Shown here: positions 33,791-42,905 of the stretch, in pieces
Position numbering within the stretch: position 1 is the stretch's first letter
Layout: the number at the start of each line of letters is the position of its first letter
Source: Paenibacillus sp. LHD-38
Lineage (GTDB): Bacteria > Bacillota > Bacilli > Paenibacillales > Paenibacillaceae
Assembly: GCF_031157315.1 (NCBI RefSeq)
Contig: NZ_JAVIFU010000008.1
Span: 62,001-126,000 of the forward strand
Direction: 5' to 3'
Length of the DNA stretch: 64,000 bases
The notes under the pieces: generated by a model
Database searches by the model: none
The model's input: only the letters and a program-made list of their open reading frames with translations
What the model was told of the DNA's origin: nothing
Made by a program: the position numbers and the translations under genes

Positions 33791-34873
33791 ATGAATAAAT
33801 TTAACGGTCTAGAGATGGGGATTGGCAGTTTAGCTAGAGTTTCTGACGCACAGACCCGGTCGATAAGCGCTGAAAATTTTAACGGGGAAAAGGGCAAGGG
33901 CGGTATGGCAACGGAAGGAACCGGCGCAAATTGCGCACGGGATCTAGGGATCGGCTGGAAGGTATCCCCTTCGGTGGAAATTGCGGCGGGAGCGACCTTC
34001 ACGATGGCCGAAATTGACGGTCCGGGAGCGATTCAACATATTTGGCTGACATCCTCTCCATCTCATTGGAGGAATATGATCCTTCGTATGTATTGGGACG
34101 AAGAGGAGCAGCCTTCCGTCGAAGTGCCGCTTGGAGACTTCTTCTGCAATGGTTGGCAGGAACGATGCGACGTGAATTCGCAGCCCATCGCCGTGAACCC
34201 GGCGGGCGGAATGAACAGCTACTGGCTGATGCCGTTCCGGAAGCATGCCAAAATTACCGTTGAGAACAAAGAGTCTGATAAGGTCGTGCTTTATTATCAG
34301 GTTGATTACACTTTAACGGATGTACCGGATGACATGGCATATTTCCATGCCCAGTGGAGAAGATCCAATCCCGTACCGTACGGCGAAGTCCATACGATAC
34401 TGGACGGCGTAACCGGTAGAGGACAATACATCGGGACGTACCTGGCCTGGCAGGTAAACAATACAGGCTGGTGGGGCGAAGGCGAAATCAAGTTCTACAT
34501 GGACGGAGACAAGCAGTTTCCGACGATATGCGGAACAGGCACCGAGGACTATTTTGGCGGGGCTTGGAACTGGGAGCAGCCAAACGGAAAGTACTCCACC
34601 TATTCGACTGCGTATCTAGGGATGCATCAGCTGATCAAGCCGGACGGATTATATCGCAGCCAGCAGCGGTTCGGGATGTATCGGTGGCATATCATGGATC
34701 CGATCCGGTTCCAGAGCGATTTAAAAGTAACAATCCAGGATCTCGGCTGGCGGTCAGGAGGAAGGTATTTGCCGCAGCAAAGCGATATCGCCTCGACTGC
34801 ATTTTGGTACCAGCTTGAGCCGCATGCTCCTTTTCCATCCATACCGGAAAACGACGATCGGGAAGTGATTTGA
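33791..34873 (+). CDS. GH172 (DUF2961) family glycosidase
   Basis: The protein has 360 residues and no signal peptide, so it is cytoplasmic. It shows the DUF2961 features: SISAENFNGEKGKGGMATEG near the N-terminus, GPGAIQHIWLTSS, LRMYWDEEEQPSVEVPLGDF, NPAGGMNSYWLMPF and GTGTEDYFGGAWNW (E252, in the position of a conserved catalytic glutamate). Characterised GH172 members act on alpha-D-fructofuranosides (difructose anhydride I synthase/hydrolase) or D-arabinofuranosides; the substrate here is open. AAAGGAG lies eight bases before the ATG. It is the probable target of the divergent AraC regulator and of CcpA. Confidence 0.88.
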   Translation: MNKFNGLEMGIGSLARVSDAQTRSISAENFNGEKGKGGMATEGTGANCARDLGIGWKVSPSVEIAAGATFTMAEIDGPGAIQHIWLTSSPSHWRNMILRMYWDEEEQPSVEVPLGDFFCNGWQERCDVNSQPIAVNPAGGMNSYWLMPFRKHAKITVENKESDKVVLYYQVDYTLTDVPDDMAYFHAQWRRSNPVPYGEVHTILDGVTGRGQYIGTYLAWQVNNTGWWGEGEIKFYMDGDKQFPTICGTGTEDYFGGAWNWEQPNGKYSTYSTAYLGMHQLIKPDGLYRSQQRFGMYRWHIMDPIRFQSDLKVTIQDLGWRSGGRYLPQQSDIASTAFWYQLEPHAPFPSIPENDDREVI

Positions 34874-34924
34874 CGGTTGCATGCAGCGGAGATCTCTACG
34901 GTGTGGGGATAATAAATAAAGTGG

Positions 34925-34962
34925 TTCGAGGGCCCGTGCGTATTTGCACGGGCCTACTCGAA
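34925..34962. terminator. GC-rich terminator hairpin after GH172
   Basis: TTCGAG-GGCCCGTGC (34925-34939) pairs with GCACGGGCC-TA-CTCGAA (34946-34962), a 15-bp stem with a two-base bulge. The T-run is poor. It separates the convergent GH172 and YfhP-like genes. Confidence 0.6.
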
Positions 34963-35066
34963 TTAGCTTCTAGGGAGAGGGACACCCCGTGAGCTGACAT
35001 AAAGGATTTGGGGTGCCGATTACCGGCTGGATCATTACCGGGTCACTTATTCAACCCGGTCGATCA

Positions 35067-36035
35067 TCAGGCAAAAGGAGGCTCCCATATCTTTTTCCTC
35101 CACCCGATCGTGTCTCCGGTTACCAGCAGCCGTTCATCCAACGTTACATCCATGCCGAAGGGGAGATTATGGCCATGTCGAAAACGGATGTCTCGCAGCT
35201 CGACTCTATATCCGTTCTGAAGTTTTTGACAGGAGATATGAACGCGATGCGTGAACTGAAGAAACGTGCGCACCCCGTCGCTGCCCATGACCGCCTGAAC
35301 CACATCGTTCTGTTCTTCTTTTTCGAAGATTGCTTCTTCCTTCAGAATCAATCCGCGAATCGAGCCGGTAATATAGGCCTGCCCGGTCTCATGGACGTAT
35401 TTCCACTGGTGGGGAAGTCCACGCGGAATCAGGAAGGAGTAACCGGCCATTCCGTAATGCCTGCGGACATGATGCAGCATTAAGCGGCCGATCAGGATAC
35501 GGCATCCGATAAAGAGAAAGGTTAACGCATAGACGAATGGGAAAATAGCCGTTGACCCGAAGACTCCGAACAGCCATAGGAGCAGCCCCGCGGCATGAAG
35601 AAGGAACAGAACTGGATCGAAGATCGGGATCGTGTTCGCGTGGAACCATTTCTTAGAAACCGGTCTGAAACATTGTACGCCGTATGCATTAAAAAAATCG
35701 AGGATGACGTGAAGCACGACCCCGGCCATCGTCCATAGAAATATCGGGATCAGGTGGACCCAGGCATGAAATGTGAGGGCAATCAAAGGGGCGAGGACAA
35801 CAGGCCACCCTGCAAGCATAAGAAGCGAATGACTGAAGCCCCGATGATGCCGCAAGTACGACTTGTACCCGCGAATACGAATGACGGCATCGAAATCAGG
35901 GGCGGTCGACCCGATGATTGTCGCCGCGAATAATCCATAAACGACAGTCGAATGACTGACGAGAGCTGGATCGGCAAGAGAGATCGCCAGTCCGCCCAAA
36001 GTGGCGCCAAGAAGAAGATGAGTTCCGGTATCCAT
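35067..36035 (-). CDS. YfhP/YdjM-type (DUF457) membrane-bound metal-dependent hydrolase
   Basis: The protein has 322 residues from the ATG at 36035, preceded by AGGAGG; the 67-residue upstream extension looks untranslated. It opens with MDTGTHLLLGATLGG, the metal-binding signature of this family, followed by STAPDFDAVIRI and RHHRGFSHSLLM, whose His/Asp residues are the other conserved ligands. Five or six transmembrane helices follow and then a soluble C-terminal domain of about 120 residues. The domain order and opening resemble Bacillus YfhP, from memory. The biochemical role is poorly known; phospholipase-like activity has been proposed for the wider family. It is encoded 61 bases after a GT4 glycosyltransferase gene, so a membrane-lipid or envelope role is a reasonable inference. 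Confidence 0.85.
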   Translation of the reverse strand: MDTGTHLLLGATLGGLAISLADPALVSHSTVVYGLFAATIIGSTAPDFDAVIRIRGYKSYLRHHRGFSHSLLMLAGWPVVLAPLIALTFHAWVHLIPIFLWTMAGVVLHVILDFFNAYGVQCFRPVSKKWFHANTIPIFDPVLFLLHAAGLLLWLFGVFGSTAIFPFVYALTFLFIGCRILIGRLMLHHVRRHYGMAGYSFLIPRGLPHQWKYVHETGQAYITGSIRGLILKEEAIFEKEEQNDVVQAVMGSDGVRTFLQFTHRVHISCQKLQNGYRVELRDIRFRHGHNLPFGMDVTLDERLLVTGDTIGWRKKIWEPPFA

Positions 36036-36096
36036 AACCCTGTACCTCCTACTGAAGCTCAGATTTGAACATACCCAGTTCCAATGTCTGTCATCT

Positions 36097-37281
36097 TCAA
36101 GCAGTCTCGACTTCTTCATGTATGCTTGCCGTCGTTTGTCTTGCGGCGGCCAGCTGATTATGCTCCGTTTCTGCGATCTGCAGGCAGCGCGTGTAAATCG
36201 ACTCCATCGCTTGGTCCCAAGTGCGTGAGAGCGCATAGGCTCTGGCTCTTACCCCGAACTCCCGCCATTTGTCCGGATGGTCAATCCAATCGGTCAATGC
36301 TGCGAGAAAGCTCTCCGCATTTCTCGCCTGGACATGCATCCCGGTTATCCCATTCTGAACAATCTCAGTCACGCCTCCGCTATCGGCGACAATAGAGGGA
36401 AGCCCGGACGCCGCAGCCTCCAACACGACGTTACCGAATGTTTCGGTCGAAGAAGGGAACACGAACAGATCCGAGGAGGCGTAAAATTCCGCTAACGCTT
36501 CTCCGCTTTGGTAGCCGGCGAACGTTGCATTCGGAGGAGCTTCCTGACTGGCCTGCTCCATCATGGGGCCGTCACCGACGATGAGCCAGTGGACCTGTCC
36601 GCGGATCTCTTCAGGCAGCCGATGCATGAGTTGAAGCAGGATATCCAAATCTTTCTCCGGGGCCAGACGGCCGACAAACAGGAGCAGATACCGCTCCTTA
36701 ATCTCGTAAATCTCGCGAATACGGTCCGATCGTTTCTCGGGCGTGAACAAATCGCAGTCTACCCCCCGGGTCCACAAAGCAAGATTGCGCAGCCCTTTGT
36801 CTTCCAGCCGGTTGATCGTCTCCAGCGAAGGCGCGAATATGGCGCTGCAGGAACGATGGAACCATTTGATGTACGGCCAATAACACGCCCGGGCGAGCGG
36901 AAAGCGATAGGAGTCCAGATAATGGTCGAAATGGGTATGGTAAGAGGCTACTACAGGAATGTGTAGTTTCTGAGCGGCAGTCAGACCGGCGAGTCCAACA
37001 TTGAAGGGGGTGGCGATATGGACAAGATCTGGCTTGAACCGGGAAAGCTGATGGCGAATACGCAGCAAATTAGGAATGGCAAACCGATGTTCCGGATAGA
37101 GCAGGAGAGGAATACTGGCGAGCCTGCACACCTCTTCTTCATAGGATGGATCCGGTGCGGTAGGCACAAACAGCATGCATTCAACACCATGGTCGGACAA
37201 ATAATCGGTCCATCGCTTCAAAGTAAGAGCAACGCCATTGATCTGCGGGACATAAGTGTCTGAAAACACGGCAATTCGCAT
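36097..37281 (-). CDS. GT4-family glycosyltransferase
   Basis: The protein has 394 residues from the ATG at 37281, preceded by GAGGAGTGA. It has the GT-B fold: an N-terminal acceptor domain with RIAVFSDTYVPQINGVALTL and SYHTHFDHYLDSYRF, and a donor domain with FVGRLAPEKDLDILL, GDGPMMEQA and the retaining EX7E motif in FPSSTETFGNVVLEAAASGL. It most resembles transferases that glycosylate membrane lipids (phosphatidylinositol mannosyltransferase or glucosyl/mannosyl-diacylglycerol type) because of the opening motif and the HFDHY segment. Donor and acceptor are unproven. It precedes the YfhP-like gene on the same strand, and both probably form one operon. Confidence 0.88.
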   Translation of the reverse strand: MRIAVFSDTYVPQINGVALTLKRWTDYLSDHGVECMLFVPTAPDPSYEEEVCRLASIPLLLYPEHRFAIPNLLRIRHQLSRFKPDLVHIATPFNVGLAGLTAAQKLHIPVVASYHTHFDHYLDSYRFPLARACYWPYIKWFHRSCSAIFAPSLETINRLEDKGLRNLALWTRGVDCDLFTPEKRSDRIREIYEIKERYLLLFVGRLAPEKDLDILLQLMHRLPEEIRGQVHWLIVGDGPMMEQASQEAPPNATFAGYQSGEALAEFYASSDLFVFPSSTETFGNVVLEAAASGLPSIVADSGGVTEIVQNGITGMHVQARNAESFLAALTDWIDHPDKWREFGVRARAYALSRTWDQAMESIYTRCLQIAETEHNQLAAARQTTASIHEEVETA

Positions 37282-37379
37282 TGAATCACTCCTCTTCCGG
37301 GATGATATCCTCACAGTAGTGCATGATTATTATCTCTGATGTACATTTGAGTAAAGAATTTATGAATTAAAATAAAAAC
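37123..37379 (+). other. Coordinate-order note for the hairpin listed at 37379-37423
   Basis: This entry carries no separate feature. See the terminator entry at 37379-37423. Confidence 0.01.
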
Positions 37380-37423
37380 AATTTGACTCAAGCTGAAATA
37401 GGCTTGAGTCAGATTGTTTTTTT
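37379..37423 (+). terminator. Terminator-like hairpin between divergent genes
   Basis: CAATTTGACTCAAGC (37379-37393) pairs with GCTTGAGTCAGATTG (37402-37416), one G-U, followed by seven T. No plus-strand gene ends upstream, because the neighbouring glycosyltransferase gene is divergent. It may therefore be a leader attenuator of the atuA operon or block antisense read-through. Confidence 0.7.
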
Positions 37424-37559
37424 GTCGTACCGCCTTGCGGAAGAGAAAGTCGAATAGGGTGTTCAGCTGCTCCATACAATGGTTAATAAGTAACGATTGA
37501 CAGAGGAGTAGATCATGCATAAGCAGCCATTGCCGAAAAAAGTCGAAGGGGGGGATGAG

Positions 37560-38927
37560 ATGAAGAAGATACGGATTGGGGCAGGACAAGGATTTTATGG
37601 GGATTCCATTTTACCTGCAATCGAGACGGCGAAGAGAGGGAATGTCCAATATCTATGCTTCGATAGTCTTGCTGAATTAACGCTGGCCATTCTCCAGAAA
37701 GACCGGCAGAGAGATCGGACCAAGGGATACGCACGAGACATTTCCGTAACGATGAGGGAGCTGCTTCCTTTTGTCAAAGAGAAGGGCATTAAGATTCTGA
37801 CCAATGCCGGGGGAATGAATCCGCTTGGAGCTCAGCAGGAGGTAATGCGAATCGCTGGTGAGCTTGGCATAGAAGGACTTAAAGTGGCGGTAGTCTCAGG
37901 CGATGATGTATTAGATCAATTACAGGCATGGGAACTGCAGGGGATATCACTAGCACACATGGAAGATGGCAGAGACATTGAGTCCGCTAGGAGCCGCATC
38001 GTATTCGCCAACGCCTATTTAGGAGCCGGTCCTGTTGTGGAAGCGCTTCGACAAGGAGCTGACGTTATCGTAACCGGGCGAATAACAGATTCCGCGCTAT
38101 TCCTTGCACCGCTCATCTATGAATTTGGCTGGGAACTGGAGGATTGGAACCGGCTGGCTCAAGGAATACTGATGGGCCATCTCATGGAGTGTTCCGGACA
38201 GGCAACGGGAGGTAATTTCAGCGGCGATTGGCAGTCTATTGAAGAGGATTTAGACAGCATCGGCTTTCCTGTGGCGGAAGTCCGGGAAGACGGAGAGTTT
38301 GTCCTGACCAAGACGGAAGGAACAGGCGGGCTTGTTTCCGTAGATACTGTAAAGGAACAGCTGCTCTATGAGATTCACGACCCGTCTGCTTATATGACGC
38401 CGGATGTCGTTCTGGACCTGACGGGTGTGCAACTGCAGGATGCAGGCGTGAATCGTGTCCGGGTGACAGGCGCCCGCGGAACGAAACGTCCCGGTACGCT
38501 GAAGGTTGTCATGGGATATGCGGACGGCTGGCTTGGGCAAGCGATCTGGGGATATTCATGGCCTGATGCATTGGCTAAGGCTAAGGCTGCAGACCGCATC
38601 ATTCGTAACCAAATGAAGCGGATGAATTTGCAATATGACGAAGTCCGTACCGATTATCTCGGCTACAATTCCTTACATGGGCCGCTTGCGAAGGAGCCTG
38701 CGGAAGAGTTAAATGAAGTGTACTTGCGGATGGCTGTGCGCACGGGCAGCAAGGAAGATGCGGCTAGGCTCGGCAGACTTGTCCCCCCGCTAATGCTTAG
38801 CGGCCCTCCTGCAATGGGCGGATTCCTCGGTATGATGAAGCCGCGTGAGCTGCTTGGCATGTGGTCCTGTCTCGTACCCAGGTCAATCGTTGAAAGCAGC
38901 GTTCAGGTGAACGTCCTGGAGGTGTAA
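37560..38927 (+). CDS. atuA: AtuA family protein (DUF1446), acyclic terpene utilisation
   Basis: The protein has 455 residues from the ATG at 37560 (GAAGGGGGGGATGAG upstream). An ATG at 37515 with AGAGGAG would add 15 residues and cannot be excluded; I prefer 37560 because known family members begin with a KKIRIGAGQGFYGD-like strand. DUF1446 signatures include FDSLAELTLAIL, LTNAGGMNPLGAQQEVMRIA, GADVIVTGRITDSALFLAPL and FPVAEVREDGEFVLTKTEGT. AtuA is required for citronellol/geraniol breakdown in Pseudomonas, although its reaction is not established. It leads an operon of acyl-CoA enzymes. Confidence 0.85.
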   Translation: MKKIRIGAGQGFYGDSILPAIETAKRGNVQYLCFDSLAELTLAILQKDRQRDRTKGYARDISVTMRELLPFVKEKGIKILTNAGGMNPLGAQQEVMRIAGELGIEGLKVAVVSGDDVLDQLQAWELQGISLAHMEDGRDIESARSRIVFANAYLGAGPVVEALRQGADVIVTGRITDSALFLAPLIYEFGWELEDWNRLAQGILMGHLMECSGQATGGNFSGDWQSIEEDLDSIGFPVAEVREDGEFVLTKTEGTGGLVSVDTVKEQLLYEIHDPSAYMTPDVVLDLTGVQLQDAGVNRVRVTGARGTKRPGTLKVVMGYADGWLGQAIWGYSWPDALAKAKAADRIIRNQMKRMNLQYDEVRTDYLGYNSLHGPLAKEPAEELNEVYLRMAVRTGSKEDAARLGRLVPPLMLSGPPAMGGFLGMMKPRELLGMWSCLVPRSIVESSVQVNVLEV

Positions 38928-38930
38928 GCA

Positions 38931-39272
38931 ATGGCCCTGGTACAGCTTCGGCATCTTGCGCAGGCGCGTTCCGGCGATAAGGGGAATACGGTGAATATTG
39001 CCGTTTTTGCCTCGGATGCATCCACATATGAAGTACTGATTAGAGAAGTAACCGCTGAACGGGTAAAGACGCATTTTGATGGACTGGTGAAGGGAGAAGT
39101 GACTCGTTATTTAGTGCCTAATCTCAAAGCGATGAATTTTGTTTGCAAGGAGGCATTAAGCGGGGGAGGCTCTGCATCAACGAGAATGGATAATCTCGGA
39201 AAGTGTTATGCGGCTAGCTTAATGCGGTTGGAAATCGAAGCCGGGGACAACGGTAATCTCTCCATGTCATAA
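38931..39272 (+). CDS. AtuA-associated small protein (AtuA C-terminal domain homologue)
   Basis: The protein has 113 residues, starting three bases after the atuA stop with CTGGAGGTG as ribosome binding site. It matches the domain fused to the end of AtuA in longer homologues (QLRHLAQARSGDKGNTVNIA, RYLVPNLKAMNFVCKEALSG, RMDNLGKCYAASLMRLEIE). Here it is a separate polypeptide, as often in Firmicutes. It probably works as a complex with AtuA; the activity is unknown. Confidence 0.82.
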   Translation: MALVQLRHLAQARSGDKGNTVNIAVFASDASTYEVLIREVTAERVKTHFDGLVKGEVTRYLVPNLKAMNFVCKEALSGGGSASTRMDNLGKCYAASLMRLEIEAGDNGNLSMS

Positions 39273-39290
39273 GCAGAGAGGTCGTGTGCT

Positions 39291-40430
39291 ATGCATTTCG
39301 ATTTAACGGCAGAACAAACAATGATCAGAGATTTGATCCATGAGTTCGCACAATCGGAGGTTGCTCCGGGGGCGGTTGAAAGAGACCGAACAGGTGCATT
39401 TCCGTTAGAAATATTCGAGAAAATGGCAAAGCTCGGGTTAATGGGGCTTCCTTTTCCAGAGCAATACGGAGGTGGAGGAGCAGATACCATAAGCTTTGCC
39501 ATTGTCGTGGAGGAGTTAAGCCGGGTCTGCGCCTCCACTGGAATCACATATTCCGCTCATATCTCTTTGGGGGGAGCGCCCATTGACCGGTTTGGAACAG
39601 AGGAGCAGAAGGCGGGCTATTTAACTCCGCTGTGCGAAGGTCAATACCTGGGCGCTTTCGGGCTTACGGAGCCGGATGCGGGATCCGATGCGGGCGGAAC
39701 CCGAACGACAGCCGCCCCAGTCGGGGATAAATGGGTGATAAGCGGCTCCAAATGTTTTATTACCAATGCCAGCTATGCCCGTAACCTCGTTCTGACTGCC
39801 GTAACTGACCCTTCGAAAGGAACGAACGGCATAAGCGCTTTTATCGTTCCTACGGATGCGCCTGGTTTTACGGTGTTAAATCATTACGAGAAAATGGGAC
39901 TGCACGCTTCAAATACAACCGAGCTTGTGCTAGATCAAGTGGTCGTACCTAAAGAGAACCTTCTGGGCATCGAAGGCAACGGTTACAAGCAGTTTCTGGC
40001 TGTCCTTGACGGTGGAAGAATAGGAATCGGGGCTATGGCTGTCGGAATAGCGCAAGGCGCATTCGAGAAATCTCTCCAATATGCCAAACAGAGAAAGCAA
40101 TTCGGGAGCACCTTGTCTACCTTTCAGGCGATCCGGTTTAAACTGGCGGATATGGCGATGAATATAGAATTAGCCCGTAACATGGTCTATAAGGCAGCCT
40201 GGCTTAAGGATCAAGGAAGAGGGTTTAAGAAGGAGGCCGCAATCGCCAAATTGTTCGCTTCGGAGATGTGTATGAAGGTTTGTGACCAGGCTGTTCAGAT
40301 TCATGGCGGCTATGGATACATGAGAGAGTATGAAGTGGAGCGCTGCTTGCGTGATGCCAAGCTATTGGAAATTGGGGAGGGAACCTCGGAGATCCAGCGG
40401 ATGGTAATCGCAGCTCAAATCGGATGTTAA
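39291..40430 (+). CDS. Acyl-CoA dehydrogenase
   Basis: The protein has 379 residues, the normal length for the flavin-dependent family. Visible signatures are AFGLTEPDAGSDAGGTRT (FAD/substrate loop), WVISGSKCFITNAS, RKQFGSTLSTFQAIRFKLAD and QIHGGYGYMREYEVER. The catalytic base E363 lies in LEIGEGTSEIQRM, at the position used by short/medium-chain, isobutyryl and glutaryl-type enzymes. It should introduce the alpha,beta double bond of a short or branched acyl-CoA such as isovaleryl- or citronellyl-CoA. It lies 18 bases after the AtuA-associated gene and is followed by a carboxyltransferase, which fits a pathway in which the unsaturated product is carboxylated next. Confidence 0.92.
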   Translation: MHFDLTAEQTMIRDLIHEFAQSEVAPGAVERDRTGAFPLEIFEKMAKLGLMGLPFPEQYGGGGADTISFAIVVEELSRVCASTGITYSAHISLGGAPIDRFGTEEQKAGYLTPLCEGQYLGAFGLTEPDAGSDAGGTRTTAAPVGDKWVISGSKCFITNASYARNLVLTAVTDPSKGTNGISAFIVPTDAPGFTVLNHYEKMGLHASNTTELVLDQVVVPKENLLGIEGNGYKQFLAVLDGGRIGIGAMAVGIAQGAFEKSLQYAKQRKQFGSTLSTFQAIRFKLADMAMNIELARNMVYKAAWLKDQGRGFKKEAAIAKLFASEMCMKVCDQAVQIHGGYGYMREYEVERCLRDAKLLEIGEGTSEIQRMVIAAQIGC

Positions 40431-40514
40431 CGGGAAACGAAACAAACGAGTGCCGCCGCAATCGACGCTTTTCAAGGTAAACGCCACCCGGTATTAAAAG
40501 GGGAGTGCTAGAAC

Positions 40515-42059
40515 ATGTCCAATGAAGTTGAACCTGGGAAAGCCGCTTTGCAAGAGCGGATCGATCGGATCAAACAGGGAGGCGCCTCCAAGTATCATGA
40601 GAAAAATGCGGAGCAGGGAAAGCTCTTTGTCCGTGACCGGTTGATGCTGTTGTTTGATCCGGGATTCGAGCTCGAGGATGCCCTGTTTGCCAACTGCAGA
40701 GAGAAGGAACTGCCGGCTGACGGAGTAGTAACGGCCATAGGAAAAATAAATGGACAGACGGTTTGTGTGATTGCGAATGATTCGACCGTCAAAGCCGGCT
40801 CGTGGGGAGCCAGGACGGTAGAGAAAATGATTCGCATGCAGGAAACCGCGGATAGAATGCGGGTGCCGCTGCTTTATCTAGTCGATTCGGCGGGCGCACG
40901 GATTACAGACCAGGTAGAGATGTACCCGGGGCGGCGCGGCGCAGGCAAAATTTTTTATAATCAGGTGAAGCTATCGGGGAAAATCCCGCAGATTTGTATA
41001 TTATTTGGTCCGTCCGCAGCTGGAGGAGCTTATATTCCTGCGTTTTGCGATATTGTGATTATGGTCGAGGGAAATGCATCCATGTATCTCGGCTCGCCGC
41101 GGATCGTGGAAATCGTTACAGGGGAGAAGACAACCTTGGAAAAGCTGGGCGGCGCCAAAATGCACTGCTCCGTATCCGGCTGCGGCGATGTGCTCGCTCA
41201 CAGCGAAGAAGAAGCGATTGCGCTTGCCAGAGACTATCTTGCTTATTTTCCCGCCAATTGTTCGGAAAAGCCTGCTGTCTTGGACGCGAAGCCTTCTGTC
41301 AGTCTCGAGAAGACGCTGGAAGACATTATCCCAGGCAATCAGTATACAGCGTTTGATATGTACGACCTCATTGAACGGATTATCGATGAAGACTCCTTTT
41401 TTGAAATCAAGAAGCTGTTCGCCAAAGAACTTATAACCGGATTAGGGCGTTTTGCCGGGAGACCGGTCGGCATCGTTGCCAATCAGCCTCGGGTGAAGGG
41501 CGGGATCTTATTCCACGATTCTGCTGACAAAGCCGCTAAATTCATTTGCTTGTGCGATGCTTTTCAAATTCCGCTGCTGTTTCTGGTTGATGTTCCCGGC
41601 TTTATGGTAGGCACAAGAGTAGAACAAGCGGGCATTATTCGACATGGCGCGAAAATGATTTCTGCCGTATCGGAAGCCACGGTTACCAAAATTTCAGTTA
41701 TTGTCCGCAAGGCTTACGGCGCTGGCTTATATGCAATGGCTGGACCGGCTTTCGAACCTGACTGCTGCCTGGCTTTGCCGACCGCCCAAATTGCCGTGAT
41801 GGGAGCTGAAGCAGCGGTAAACGCGGTGTATGCGAATAAAATTGCCGAATTGCCGGAATCCGAAAGAGCCGATTTCATCACAAGCATGCGGGAAGAATAC
41901 GTAAAAGACATCGACATTTACAACCTTGCCTCCGATATGGTCATCGACGGGATTATCCCTGCCAATTCTTTGCGAGGCGAATTAATCAAACGGTTTGACG
42001 CCTATTCCTCGAATAGCGCCGCATCTGCAGAGCGAAAGCATCCTGTTTATCCGGTTTAA
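40515..42059 (+). CDS. Acyl-CoA carboxylase carboxyltransferase (beta) subunit
   Basis: The protein has 514 residues with both carboxyltransferase halves. N-terminal: RDRLMLLFDPGFELED, LYLVDSAGARITDQ and FGPSAAGGAYIPAFCD. C-terminal: GRPVGIVANQPRVKGGIL, FLVDVPGFMVGTRVEQAGII and KAYGAGLYAMAG. This is the methylcrotonyl/geranoyl/propionyl-CoA carboxylase type, which moves carboxylate from biotin to an acyl-CoA. It needs a biotin carboxylase/biotin carrier partner, and none is encoded in this operon. From the neighbours, methylcrotonyl- or geranoyl-CoA is the likelier substrate, but propionyl-CoA is possible. GGGGAGTG lies before the ATG. Confidence 0.9.
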   Translation: MSNEVEPGKAALQERIDRIKQGGASKYHEKNAEQGKLFVRDRLMLLFDPGFELEDALFANCREKELPADGVVTAIGKINGQTVCVIANDSTVKAGSWGARTVEKMIRMQETADRMRVPLLYLVDSAGARITDQVEMYPGRRGAGKIFYNQVKLSGKIPQICILFGPSAAGGAYIPAFCDIVIMVEGNASMYLGSPRIVEIVTGEKTTLEKLGGAKMHCSVSGCGDVLAHSEEEAIALARDYLAYFPANCSEKPAVLDAKPSVSLEKTLEDIIPGNQYTAFDMYDLIERIIDEDSFFEIKKLFAKELITGLGRFAGRPVGIVANQPRVKGGILFHDSADKAAKFICLCDAFQIPLLFLVDVPGFMVGTRVEQAGIIRHGAKMISAVSEATVTKISVIVRKAYGAGLYAMAGPAFEPDCCLALPTAQIAVMGAEAAVNAVYANKIAELPESERADFITSMREEYVKDIDIYNLASDMVIDGIIPANSLRGELIKRFDAYSSNSAASAERKHPVYPV

Positions 42060-42122
42060 TCCGGAAGGAAGGTATCGGTTTTTTGAGGAATAGGTTAAAG
42101 GGTTTTCGCGGAGGTGGACAGC

Positions 42123-42905
42123 GTGAGCAGACCGGTGCTCTGGGAAAAGCATGGACATATCGGTTATATCCGGCTCAATCGCCCTGATACTTTGAACGCG
42201 CTTAATTATGACATGCTGATTGCGCTTGGTGAAATGGTGGAAATGATCGGGCAAAGTCCGCGCGATATTCGTGCGGTAATCATAGGAGGCGAAGGCAGGG
42301 CATTTTGCGCAGGTGCGGATTTAAAGGAGCGAAGAACGCTGAACGATCAGCAAATACGTCGAAACGTAAAGAAGTTCAGAGAGGTGTTCTCCTCGCTTGA
42401 ACGGCTGCAGCAGCCTACGATTGCGGCAATAAACGGCTATGCATTTGGAGGAGGTATGGAGCTTGCGTTATGTTGCGACTTCCGTTATTCGATCCGTGAG
42501 GCTAAGATGGGGCTTACGGAGGCCGGACTTGGTATCATCCCTGGCGCGGGAGGCACGCAGCGACTACCGCGTCTCATTGGAACGTCCAAAGCGAAAGAGC
42601 TTATTTTGACAGCACGGAAAATTTCTGCGGATCAGGCGTTTGAGCTTGGGTTACTGAACGGTGTTGCGGATGACCGGGAACAGCTGAAGGAAATGAGTGA
42701 GGGCTTGGCCGCTGAGATACTCGCCAATGCTCCTTTGGCTGTCTATCAGGCTAAACGTGCAATCGACGAAGGCATAAATACCGATCTGGATTCGGGCATG
42801 GATTTAGAATTCAAAGCTTATGAAGCGGTCATCGCGACAAAAGACCGGCTGGAGGCGCTGGAGGCGTTCCGCGAGAAGCGCTCTCCCCGTTTTACCGGGG
42901 AGTAG
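42123..42905 (+). CDS. Enoyl-CoA hydratase/isomerase (crotonase family)
   Basis: The protein has 260 residues from GTG 42123, seven bases after GCGGAGGT; a GTG at 42114 is also in frame. Both crotonase glutamates are present with the right 20-residue spacing: E113 in AFGGGMELALCCDF and E133 in GLTEAGLGIIPGAGGTQRL. The oxyanion-hole loop is GEGRAFCAGADLKERR. It should hydrate the carboxylated enoyl-CoA, like methylglutaconyl-CoA or isohexenylglutaconyl-CoA hydratase. It is the last gene of the AtuA operon. A CTCCCCG/CGGGGAG hairpin overlaps its stop codon (42884-42903). Confidence 0.9.
   Translation: MSRPVLWEKHGHIGYIRLNRPDTLNALNYDMLIALGEMVEMIGQSPRDIRAVIIGGEGRAFCAGADLKERRTLNDQQIRRNVKKFREVFSSLERLQQPTIAAINGYAFGGGMELALCCDFRYSIREAKMGLTEAGLGIIPGAGGTQRLPRLIGTSKAKELILTARKISADQAFELGLLNGVADDREQLKEMSEGLAAEILANAPLAVYQAKRAIDEGINTDLDSGMDLEFKAYEAVIATKDRLEALEAFREKRSPRFTGE

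Noticed and set aside
35013..35483. 156-codon plus-strand frame opposite the YfhP-like gene
   Set aside because: It is antisense to a gene with clear family motifs and has no ribosome binding site or domain of its own.
37123..37379. Reversed coordinate pair entered once in the feature list at 37379
   Set aside because: It is not a feature; the hairpin concerned is correctly placed at 37379-37423.
37515..37559. ATG 37515 as start of atuA
   Set aside because: It has a fair ribosome binding site, but the added 15 residues have no family counterpart and a second good site precedes 37560. It remains possible.
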